Source: DAIOGN01 sp036745245
GTDB lineage: Bacteria > Zixibacteria > MSB-5A5 > JAUVRN01
Length of the DNA: 5,069 nt
NCBI GenBank assembly: GCA_036745245.1
Contig: DAIOGN010000185.1
Span: 1 to 5,069 of the forward strand
Direction of reading: 5' to 3'
The translations under genes were made by a program, and so were the position numbers. The notes beneath the pieces were generated by a model. The model was not told the origin of the DNA. It ran no database searches and saw only the letters and a list, made by a program, of their open reading frames with translations. How positions within the stretch are numbered: the stretch's first letter is position 1; the number at the start of each line of letters is the position of its first letter. Shown piece after piece: positions 1 to 5,069 of the stretch.

Positions 1-2
1 AC

Positions 3-299
3 CGGCGCTCGCGTCTGACCTCCGTGTGCACCGGCGATCAGTCCATCTTCGTGCAGGGGGCCCGCGAGGCGGGCGCCTATGTGCTCAAGGTGTGCTCCGT
101 GGGGAGGATCTTCGGCGGCGCGCTCCAGGGCCGGACGCTTGTGGCCGCGCCATGGGGAGTTCTGCATCGCGTGGAGCCCGAGGCCGAGGACCAGCCCCAG
201 GTGTTGGCCGTGACGTTGTCGCTTCTGGAACTACGGGAGTTCAGGCAACGCCTGCCGCCTGCTCAACGGACGAGCGGACCGATCGACCCTTCGGGCTGA
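3..299 (+). CDS. C-terminal part of a carbon-nitrogen hydrolase (nitrilase superfamily), 5' end outside window
   Basis: The reading frame is open from the window edge and ends at TGA 297-299, leaving 98 visible residues. What is seen: a segment AREAGAYVLKVCSVG, then GRTLVAAPWGVLHRV, then LAVTLSLLELREFRQRLP. This order matches the C-terminal part of nitrilase-superfamily amidohydrolases: a 'RA.EN.AYV...N..G' helix and strand, a 'G.S.I..PWG.VL' strand pair, and a final helix of the type 'D...L..VR..LP'. Members hydrolyse nitriles, amides or carbamoyl groups with a Glu-Lys-Cys triad. The residues of that triad lie mostly or wholly upstream of the window, so substrate and catalytic competence cannot be judged. 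Codon use is good, with G/C at third positions. A GTG at 24 is in frame, but the match to an internal part of the family argues it is not the start. The last 37 bases overlap the convergent reverse gene. Confidence 0.66.
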   Translation, partial: RRSRLTSVCTGDQSIFVQGAREAGAYVLKVCSVGRIFGGALQGRTLVAAPWGVLHRVEPEAEDQPQVLAVTLSLLELREFRQRLPPAQRTSGPIDPSG

Positions 300-1054
300 A
301 ACAGGGCGGGTGTCGTGGTGGCAACGAATCCTTCGTGGCGGGAGAAAACATGCACGTCCACCCAGAAGTGCCCCGGAGTTTCACGAAAACAGCGGTACAC
401 GAAGTCGGGCAGTCCGTCCCCCGTGACATCCTTCAACTCCAGGGGACCCGTGAACACAGGATCTCGAAGTTCGTACATGCGTTCCACGTTCCACGCGTCG
501 TCTTCGTAGTTGTAGAATCGGATCGACTGCGGGCGCGCTTTTCCCGGCGCAGCCGGTGGCCCGGACGTCACCACGAGCCATTCGGGCTCGGCGTCGTCGT
601 CCCAATTGAGCGCTCTGGCCGCCACCACGCGCGCCGAATCCGACAGCTCCCGGGCCAGGGAGCCGGACACTTTGGCCAGGCGGGTGCCGGCGCGATCGTA
701 GATGCCCAGGCTGGCCGACACCGTGTCGCCCGCCAAGGCCGTGCGGTCGGCGCCGGTTTCGTACTCGAACCGGCTCTGCTTGAAGCCCTGTGCCGTCGTG
801 ACGTAGTACACCACCAGGTCGCTCAGATAATCCCAGCCCGGATAGTAACGCTCGAGGATCGCCGAGTCGGCGGCCACATCCAGTCCGGTCAGGTTCAGGC
901 GCTGGTAGTCCACCACCGAAACCACGCGGACCAGCGTGTCCGCGATCGAGACGTTGCGGCTGTCCGAACGAAACCAGCCGACCCGTTGCCAGTTGGCGGC
1001 CACGGCAGTCTGGGACGCCCCCAGGGCGCAGGCGAGGAGAAGGAGTCGTGTCAT
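263..1054 (-). CDS. Secreted hypothetical protein with FG-GAP-like acidic loops
   Basis: This gene encodes 263 residues and ends at TGA (265-263 on the reverse strand). I chose ATG 1054-1052 because it begins a classic signal peptide: MTR, a Leu/Ala-rich core, then AVA (17-19) before A20, a type I signal peptidase site. The frame stays open upstream to 1195, but that extension is Arg-rich and would bury the signal. C9 is not in a convincing lipobox, so a soluble periplasmic or exported protein is more likely than a lipoprotein. Two acidic loops resemble FG-GAP/VCBS calcium-binding turns: WDDDAEPEW (151-159), which is degenerate, and DVTGDGLPDF (209-218), which is canonical D-x-T-G-D-G-x-x-D. 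Both precede short hydrophobic strands, as in beta-propeller blades, but the protein is too short for a full seven-blade propeller. I do not recognise a named family. It may bind a ligand or calcium at the cell surface. It is divergent from the mobA operon and overlaps the nitrilase-like gene tail-to-tail. Confidence 0.72.
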   Translation of the reverse strand: MTRLLLLACALGASQTAVAANWQRVGWFRSDSRNVSIADTLVRVVSVVDYQRLNLTGLDVAADSAILERYYPGWDYLSDLVVYYVTTAQGFKQSRFEYETGADRTALAGDTVSASLGIYDRAGTRLAKVSGSLARELSDSARVVAARALNWDDDAEPEWLVVTSGPPAAPGKARPQSIRFYNYEDDAWNVERMYELRDPVFTGPLELKDVTGDGLPDFVYRCFRETPGHFWVDVHVFSRHEGFVATTTPALFQPEGSIGPLVR

Positions 1055-1061
1055 AGTCTGG

Positions 1062-1108
1062 GCAGATGTTAATAGCGAGCGGGCCAAAGGTTCCCAACCG
1101 AAATCTGC
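1062..1108. repeat. Six-base inverted repeat flanking the reverse promoter
   Basis: GCAGAT (1062-1067) and ATCTGC (1103-1108) are perfect inverted copies that bracket the candidate -10 and -35 elements. Inside them, GGTT-CCC-AACC (1089-1099) is a second perfect inverted repeat and overlaps the -35 hexamer. This could be an operator-like arrangement. Repeats this short also arise by chance, so the regulatory reading is speculative. Confidence 0.3.
1069..1097 (-). promoter_or_regulatory. Candidate sigma70-type promoter for the secreted-protein gene
   Basis: Read on the reverse strand, TTGGGA (1097-1092) and TATTAA (1074-1069) are separated by exactly 17 bases. Each matches four of six positions of the TTGACA and TATAAT consensus. 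This AT-rich patch stands out in GC-rich surroundings. Initiation about seven bases downstream would give a very short leader before ATG 1054, and no clear Shine-Dalgarno precedes that ATG, so translation might be near-leaderless. The call rests on sequence resemblance alone. Confidence 0.4.
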
Positions 1109-1126
1109 ACTCCGGCCAACCTTCCC

Positions 1127-1160
1127 GCCGGGGGGCCGGCACCCGGGCGACTCAAGCCCG
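1127..1160. repeat. Two adjacent GC-rich hairpins
   Basis: GCCGG (1127-1131), a GGGG loop and CCGGC (1136-1140) form a perfect five-pair stem. Next, CGGGC (1144-1148), loop GACTCAA and GCCCG (1156-1160) form another. Neither is followed by a T-run, so they are not intrinsic terminators. They lie upstream of mobA and may or may not be in its transcript. In GC-rich DNA such stems are common, so functional significance is uncertain. Confidence 0.3.
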
Positions 1161-1284
1161 CGCCGATTCTCCGCTCGGAGTTTTCTCCGCCGCACCGTAT
1201 CATGGGGTCCGGACCGGCTTCAGGGGTACCGAGCCGGGTCATCAGGGCGTGCCGTCGGCCGGTGCCAACGGACCGTCCTCTGTC

Positions 1285-1305
1285 TCGCCGGGACGCCCCG
1301 GGCGA
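1285..1305 (+). repeat. Imperfect hairpin in the probable mobA leader
   Basis: TCGCC (1285-1289) pairs with GGCGA (1301-1305), and inside it GGG (1290-1292) can pair with the CCCC run at 1296-1299, leaving a small bulge. The structure sits about 80 bases before the mobA start. It has no T-tract and does not resemble a terminator. It may be a leader structure or simple GC-rich coincidence. Confidence 0.25.
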
Positions 1306-1374
1306 AGAGTGAACATGGACGTATTCGACTTCGGGAACCGCACCCGCAGAAGCACCCGCCGGGGGCGCGCACCC

Positions 1375-1380
1375 AGGTAG
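1375..1380 (+). promoter_or_regulatory. Weak ribosome binding site that, with an in-frame stop, fixes the mobA start
   Basis: AGGTAG lies six bases before ATG 1387 and matches five of six positions of AGGAGG-like AGGNGG spacing only loosely. Its last three bases are TAG (1378-1380), in frame with mobA. Translation therefore cannot begin upstream, and ATG 1387 is the first possible start after the stop. Confidence 0.5.
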
Positions 1381-1386
1381 CATCTC

Positions 1387-2028
1387 ATGCACGGCGAATT
1401 CGAACTCCCGATCGAGCGTGAAGGGTTGTCCGGCGCCATCTTGGCCGGGGGACGTTCCACGCGCATGGGGAGCAACAAGGCGTTCGCGACCCTGGCCGGG
1501 GTACGGCTGATCGACCGGGCGCGACACTCCGTGGGTCAGTTCGCCGACGACGTGATGCTGGTCACCAATCAGATGGGGCCGTTTGCCGACTTTCAGGGGC
1601 GTGTGGTCACCGACAACGTGCCGCACCGCGGCCCCCTCTGCGGGCTCGAAACCGCTCTTTCCTACGCTCATCACCCCGTCGTGCTGGTTACCGCCGTGGA
1701 CTGTCCTTTTCTCGAAACGTCGCTCATTCAGTACATGGCACGGTTCGCTCCGCATTACGACGCCGTGTACTGCATGGGCCCCGTGAAGGCCGAACCTCTG
1801 GTGGGTTTCTACAGATACACGTGCCTGGCGTCGGTGCTTCAGATGCAGACCGAAGGCGTCTGGCAGCTTTTTCGTCTGCCACACTATGCCAACGTGAGGG
1901 TGATCCCTTATGCGGAGGTTCTCAAGTTCGATCCCGCCGGCATCAGCTTCTTCAACATCAACACCCCGGAAGACCTGAAGCGCGCCGAACTTCTCTTCCA
2001 CACACGCAGGTGGGGCCGCGCGGGGTGA
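1387..2028 (+). CDS. mobA: Molybdenum cofactor guanylyltransferase MobA
   Basis: MobA transfers GMP from GTP to Mo-molybdopterin in the cytoplasm, forming the guanine dinucleotide cofactor used by DMSO-reductase-family enzymes. The 213-residue protein is close to the family's usual length of about 190-210. Visible motifs in order are: the nucleotide-binding signature LAGGRSTRMGSNKAF (19-33) with Lys31; GPLCGL (82-87); DCPF (105-108), whose Asp105 is the expected metal ligand; EPLVGFY (136-142); and NINTPEDL (190-197) near the C-terminus. The fold is a nucleotidyltransferase of the GT-A/Rossmann type. Related families (MobA-like NTP transferases, MocA, IspD) share the first motif, but the GPL.GL and NINTPEDL motifs together with the adjoining moeA favour MobA. 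An in-frame TAG just upstream fixes the start at ATG 1387. It is the first visible gene of a forward operon, and its TGA overlaps the moeA GTG start. Confidence 0.93.
   Translation: MHGEFELPIEREGLSGAILAGGRSTRMGSNKAFATLAGVRLIDRARHSVGQFADDVMLVTNQMGPFADFQGRVVTDNVPHRGPLCGLETALSYAHHPVVLVTAVDCPFLETSLIQYMARFAPHYDAVYCMGPVKAEPLVGFYRYTCLASVLQMQTEGVWQLFRLPHYANVRVIPYAEVLKFDPAGISFFNINTPEDLKRAELLFHTRRWGRAG
2008..2013 (+). promoter_or_regulatory. Probable Shine-Dalgarno for moeA, inside the mobA 3' end
   Basis: AGGTGG lies 11 bases before the GTG at 2025 and matches AGGAGG at five of six positions. It supports GTG 2025 as the moeA start. Alternative in-frame starts further upstream would only add a sequence that is out of frame with mobA coding and has no MoeA similarity. 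Confidence 0.45.
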
Positions 2029-3260
2029 GGAGCTTCGCGAGCGTACGGCGGGAGCTGCTCGCCTCTGTCCCGTCACCTCGCCCCGAACACATTCGCACCG
2101 CAGACGCCGCGGGCCGCGTGCTCCTGGAGCCAATCCAGGCGCGGCTCGATGATCCGGCGGAGCCACGTTCGGCCATGGACGGATACGCCGTTCGCCACAC
2201 CGATCTGGCCGGTGCTTCCGCGAAGTCTCCGATCACGCTTCCAGCCGCCGGACTTCTCCCGGCCGGCCGCGCCGGGGTAAACAGTCTGCGTCCGGGCCGG
2301 ACCGTGCGCATCATGACCGGCGCTCCCGTGCCCGACGGTGCCGACGCCGTGGTGCCCGTGGAAAAAGTGGCGGTGCACAACGGCGAAGTCCGCTTCACAC
2401 AGGCCCCGCGCCCACATTCGCACATACGACAGGAAGGCGAAAACTTCAGGAAGGGCGAGCGACTTCTGGCAGCGCACACACTGCTGCGGTCCCAGGAAGT
2501 GGGGCTCTGTATCACCGCTGGCGTGCCCCGGCTGACCGTTGCGAAACGTGTGCGTGTGGCCGTCCTCTCGACCGGCTCTGAATTGGTGCCGCCCGCCACG
2601 AGACTTCGCCGGGGCGAGGTGTTCGACTCGAATCGACCCATGATCCTGGCGCAGGTGGAGGCCACGGGGGCCGTGGCCGTGGATCTGGGGACCATCGATG
2701 ACCGCGTGCACAAACTGGAAGAACGTCTGAGGGCGGCACGGCGACAGGCCGACTTCCTGATCACGCTCGGCGGCGTGTCGGCCGGGGACTTCGACATCGT
2801 CAAGCTGTTCCTGAAATCCCACCGCGACGTGCGGCTGGTGCAGGTGGCCATGCGCCCCGCACGCCCGCAGGCCTTCGGGCGGCTCGGACGCCTCTTCTGG
2901 TACGCGTTGCCCGGCAATCCGGTGTCGGCCTGGGTGGCCTTCGATCAGCTGGTGCGCCCGCTCATCCTGCGCTCCCAGGGACATCAAAACGTCGTGCGGA
3001 GGATGCGTCGCGGTGTCTGCACCTCCCGCGTGAACTCCGTGCGCGGGCTCGTGGATTTCGTGCGGGCGCGCGCCCTGCGTTCCGGAGACGGCTGGCGCGT
3101 GCAGCAGGCGGGTCCCGAAGGCTCGAGCAATCTGAAAAGCCTCACGGAGGCCAACGCCCTGCTCATCGTGCCGGAGTCATGCGAACGGATCGAACCGGGC
3201 GAGTCGGTGACCTTTGAGCTTCTGGCAGACAAGCCTGAGACCGAACGGGCCGTCGCGTGA
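2025..3260 (+). CDS. moeA: Molybdopterin molybdenumtransferase MoeA
   Basis: MoeA inserts molybdate into adenylylated molybdopterin to give active Mo-cofactor, the step before MobA. Starting at GTG 2025, the protein has 411 residues, the normal MoeA length. In order: RSAMDGYAV (48-56); IMTGAPVPDGADAVV (96-110); EGENFRKGE (137-145); the MoCF-binding core with STGSEL (182-187), DSN (201-203) and GGVSAGDFD (249-257); LPGNPVSA (295-302); and a C-terminal beta-barrel domain with SLTEANALLIVPE (372-384). Two departures from what I know of the family are visible. The usual KPGKP becomes RPARP at 277-281, and a Gly-rich SG.L turn becomes GSSNL at 366-370. Both lysines are replaced conservatively by arginine, so activity is plausible. 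The frame continues upstream to 1821, but that part merely shadows mobA. The start overlaps the mobA stop (GTGA), implying translational coupling. The next gene begins 16 bases after the stop. Confidence 0.94.
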   Translation: MRSFASVRRELLASVPSPRPEHIRTADAAGRVLLEPIQARLDDPAEPRSAMDGYAVRHTDLAGASAKSPITLPAAGLLPAGRAGVNSLRPGRTVRIMTGAPVPDGADAVVPVEKVAVHNGEVRFTQAPRPHSHIRQEGENFRKGERLLAAHTLLRSQEVGLCITAGVPRLTVAKRVRVAVLSTGSELVPPATRLRRGEVFDSNRPMILAQVEATGAVAVDLGTIDDRVHKLEERLRAARRQADFLITLGGVSAGDFDIVKLFLKSHRDVRLVQVAMRPARPQAFGRLGRLFWYALPGNPVSAWVAFDQLVRPLILRSQGHQNVVRRMRRGVCTSRVNSVRGLVDFVRARALRSGDGWRVQQAGPEGSSNLKSLTEANALLIVPESCERIEPGESVTFELLADKPETERAVA

Positions 3261-3276
3261 ACACCCGGCCACCGGC

Positions 3277-5069
3277 ATGAACGAGCCGCTCCTCAGAGTG
3301 CGGCGCGATCTGGAAGCGAGCCTGCAGGGAACGCCGCCAGATGAGCATTACGTGATCAAGGATTCCAGGAGCCGGCGCTACTTCCGCCTGCGCCCGCCTG
3401 AGTGGTGGTTCGTTCAGCAATTCGACGGCACGAAGAGCCCGGCCGAGGTGGGAGACGCGTTTGCCGCCCGTTACCAGGCACAACTGCAGCCGGCCCAGCT
3501 GGCCGCCTTCGTGCAGAAGCTCTCGTCGTTGGGCGTGTTCGAAGGCGAACGGTCCGAAAAGGAGTCGTACGCACTCTCGCACCGGAAGAGCGATCTGGGT
3601 CTGGGCCGGATCTTCTTCATCAAATTGAAGGCGGTGGATCCCGACCAATGGCTGGGCCGCCTCGCCCGAAGGCTCTCTTTTCTGTTCCGGCCGTGGTTCT
3701 GGCCCGCGAGTCTTCTGGTCGTCCTGTCGGCCTTGTGGCTGGTGGGCCGCAACGCCTCGGAATTCACGTTCAGTCTATCGTCGCTCTTGTCGGTGCAGTC
3801 AGTGTGGATGGTGGTGGTCACGCTCTTCTTCGTGATCGCTCTGCACGAAATCGCGCACGGCCTGGTGTGCCGCCATCTCGGCGGCCACGTGCATGAGATG
3901 GGCTTCCTCCTGCTCTACTTTCAGCCGTGCCTGTATTGCGACCTGTCCGACGCCTGGATGTTTCGCGAGCGCTGGAAGAAACTTCTGGTCACGTTCTCCG
4001 GCGCCTATTTCCAGATCCTGCTCGGCGCCCTCGGCGTGTGGGGCTGGCGGATCACCGTGCCGGGCACGTGGGTGAACGATCTGTTCTGGTTTCTTGCGGT
4101 GGTGAGTCTGTTCAACGTGCTGTTCAATTTCAACCCGCTGATCAAACTCGACGGCTACTACCTGCTCTCCGATGGCCTCGGCGTCCCCAACCTGCGTGCA
4201 CGCTCCTTCGCGTGGATGGCTCATGTCCTGTGGGGCAGGTCGTGGGACCCACGACCGCCGTCCGCTCGCGAGCGGCGGATCTACTGGGTGTATGGCCCGG
4301 CCGCGGTGGCGTACTCGGCCCTTCTGGTGGGCACTCTCCTGTTCCTCACGCTCGAGTTCGTGGTGGACCACTGGCGCGGGCCGGGATTGGTGTTGTACCT
4401 CCTCGCAGGTGCCGTTATGTTCAGGCGGCCTCTGGGGCGGCTCTCCCGAAGGGCTCTCCCGGTGGCACCCAACGTGCGCAAGACCATCGTCTGGATTCTG
4501 CTCGCAGGGGCCGCGCTTGCGGTCTTCGTGATCCCCTTTCCGCACTCCGTGAGCGCGCCGGCGCGCGTGGAGCCGTGGGGTCAGTTCGTGGTGCACCTCC
4601 TGGTCGACGGGTACGTGAAAACCGAATGGTACGAGCACGGTCAGGCGGAGCTCACCCACACCCGACTCTCCAAGCTGGTCGCATCCGGGTTCACCACGCT
4701 CAATCTCCAGCCTTATGTGGCCGTAGGCGACACGGTGGCGGTCGGCGACACCGTGTTGCTCATCGCCGCCGATCAGTTCTCCAGCCTGCATGAGGAAGCG
4801 GAGTCGGCGCTTTTGGCCAAGCAGGCCGAACTCGATCTCCTCCTGTCGGGTGCACGCAAGCAGGAGATCGCGCGGGCCGCGGCCGACCTGGACAAGGAAG
4901 AGAGAATCCTCGAGGGCGCCGAGCGCAGCTTCCTGCGGGTCGATTCACTGTATCGCAAGAACCTCCTGCCCTTGTCCGAGTGGGAGCGCGCCCAGACGGA
5001 TGTGCAGAGTCAGCGCGCGCGGCTGGAGAGTGCGCGCGTGCCGATCGTGCTGACGGAGCCGAGGCCCAC
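3277..5069 (+). CDS. PqqD-like / M50 zinc metallopeptidase / HlyD-like adaptor fusion, 3' end outside window
   Basis: The frame is open from ATG 3277 to the window end: 597 complete codons, no stop. I judged the domains by eye. Residues 1-90 look PqqD-like (a winged-helix peptide-binding fold): YVIKDSRSRRYFRL (25-38), then FDGTKSPAEVGDAF and a closing helix. Residues about 139-420 are multi-spanning membrane sequence with likely helices near 139-157, 177-196, 236-256, 268-288, 340-361, 368-381 and 402-420. The M50 zinc site is HEIAH (190-194) plus NPLIKLDGYY (286-295), Asp292 being the expected third ligand. PCLYCDLSDAW (217-227) has a CxxC. After residue 430 comes a HlyD-type part: a lipoyl-like half-motif VAVGDTVAVGDTVLLIA (481-497), then predicted coiled coil (505-590) with SGARKQEIARA. 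Known relatives carry such fusions near peptide-modification or export genes and are annotated as putative peptide zinc metalloproteases; cargo is usually unknown. A TGA at 3208-3210 bounds the frame upstream. No clear Shine-Dalgarno precedes ATG 3277, so coupling to moeA is likely. Confidence 0.88.
   Translation, partial: MNEPLLRVRRDLEASLQGTPPDEHYVIKDSRSRRYFRLRPPEWWFVQQFDGTKSPAEVGDAFAARYQAQLQPAQLAAFVQKLSSLGVFEGERSEKESYALSHRKSDLGLGRIFFIKLKAVDPDQWLGRLARRLSFLFRPWFWPASLLVVLSALWLVGRNASEFTFSLSSLLSVQSVWMVVVTLFFVIALHEIAHGLVCRHLGGHVHEMGFLLLYFQPCLYCDLSDAWMFRERWKKLLVTFSGAYFQILLGALGVWGWRITVPGTWVNDLFWFLAVVSLFNVLFNFNPLIKLDGYYLLSDGLGVPNLRARSFAWMAHVLWGRSWDPRPPSARERRIYWVYGPAAVAYSALLVGTLLFLTLEFVVDHWRGPGLVLYLLAGAVMFRRPLGRLSRRALPVAPNVRKTIVWILLAGAALAVFVIPFPHSVSAPARVEPWGQFVVHLLVDGYVKTEWYEHGQAELTHTRLSKLVASGFTTLNLQPYVAVGDTVAVGDTVLLIAADQFSSLHEEAESALLAKQAELDLLLSGARKQEIARAAADLDKEERILEGAERSFLRVDSLYRKNLLPLSEWERAQTDVQSQRARLESARVPIVLTEPRP
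4717..4752 (+). repeat. 18-base imperfect tandem duplication in the lipoyl-like motif
   Basis: Two adjacent 18-base units (4717-4734 and 4735-4752) match at 15 of 18 positions, and every difference is at a third codon position. Each encodes VAVGDT. The lipoyl half-motif of HlyD-type adaptors naturally has two G-D turns spaced this way, so the repeat may reflect protein constraint rather than recent duplication. Confidence 0.7.

Larger units (their letters stand above)
1055..1386. other. Divergent intergenic region between the secreted-protein gene and mobA
   Basis: These 332 bases separate two divergent genes. Open frames across them translate to Arg/Pro-rich products without recognisable motifs and are probably non-coding. 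The left third carries a candidate promoter for the reverse gene. The rest is rich in short inverted repeats (1127-1140, 1144-1160, 1285-1305) and has one 10-base palindrome, GGTCCGGACC, at 1206-1215. For the forward operon the best -10-like hexamer I see is TATCAT at 1198-1203, but no matching -35 lies at 16-18 bases, so I do not call a promoter. If transcription did start near there, mobA would have a leader of roughly 175 bases. No tRNA or recognisable riboswitch was seen. Confidence 0.6.

Noticed and set aside
26..1072. Long forward open frame (348 codons)
   Set aside because: Its product is Arg/Gly/His-rich without motifs, and it runs opposite to a gene with a signal peptide and FG-GAP loops. 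It is a high-GC shadow frame.
381..1142. Second long reverse open frame (253 codons)
   Set aside because: It is an Arg/Gly/Pro-rich shadow of the 263-1054 reverse gene in another frame, with no domain signals.
1169..1184. CTCC-GCTC-GGAG hairpin followed by TTTT, terminator-like
   Set aside because: The four-pair stem is too short and the T-run too brief for a convincing intrinsic terminator, and no forward gene ends just upstream.
1206..1215. GGTCCGGACC palindrome as an operator
   Set aside because: A single 10-base GC-rich palindrome is expected by chance in DNA of this composition, and nothing else supports a site.
1821..2024. N-terminal extension of moeA
   Set aside because: It lies wholly inside mobA, has no MoeA similarity and would make the protein longer than the family norm.
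1069..2166. Reverse open frame of 365 codons opposite mobA
   Set aside because: The forward strand carries all MobA motifs, and the reverse product is low-complexity with no recognisable family.
1958..2987. Reverse open frames opposite moeA
   Set aside because: They are Arg/Ser/His-rich antisense shadows, while MoeA motifs run uninterrupted on the forward strand.
3799..4791. Reverse open frame of 330 codons, very His/Glu-rich
   Set aside because: It is antisense to the transmembrane M50 region. His/Glu-rich composition is what the complement of hydrophobic codons gives, and no motif is present.
3927..4793. Forward open frame of 288 codons in another frame
   Set aside because: It is an Arg-rich frame-shifted shadow. 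The frame beginning at 3277 carries HEIAH, LDG and the HlyD motif continuously.

Overview
The window is GC-rich bacterial DNA with mostly G or C at third codon positions and weak Shine-Dalgarno sites. It holds five protein genes, two of them cut by the window edges. No RNA gene, CRISPR array, insertion sequence or phage gene is visible. A cleavable signal peptide and a membrane-fusion (HlyD-like) adaptor domain suggest a Gram-negative, double-membraned organism. The sequence alone does not settle the phylum; GC-rich phyla such as Gemmatimonadota, Eisenbacteria-like or Acidobacteriota would fit.

Left part (1-1054): the 3' end of a forward gene resembling the C-terminus of a carbon-nitrogen hydrolase (nitrilase superfamily) runs tail-to-tail into a reverse-strand gene. 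That gene encodes a secreted protein of unknown function with FG-GAP-like acidic loops. The two coding ends overlap by 37 bases.

Middle (1055-1386): a 332-base divergent intergenic region. It carries a plausible sigma70-type promoter for the reverse gene, several short inverted repeats, and presumably the control region of the forward operon.

Right part (1387-5069): a tightly packed forward operon. mobA (molybdenum cofactor guanylyltransferase) overlaps moeA (molybdopterin molybdenumtransferase) by four bases (GTGA). A long gene starts 16 bases after moeA and stays open to the window end. Its protein joins a PqqD-like peptide-binding domain, a membrane-embedded M50 (site-2-protease-type) zinc peptidase with HEIAH and LDG motifs, and a HlyD-like adaptor with a lipoyl-type half-motif and coiled coil.

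MoeA inserts molybdenum into molybdopterin and MobA adds GMP to make the guanylylated cofactor, so the first two genes form a functional pair. The third looks like a peptide recognition, processing or export component of the kind found with ribosomally made modified peptides or secretion systems. Its place in a Moco operon is the most interesting feature of the window. The genes just downstream, outside the window, would show whether a peptide system begins here.
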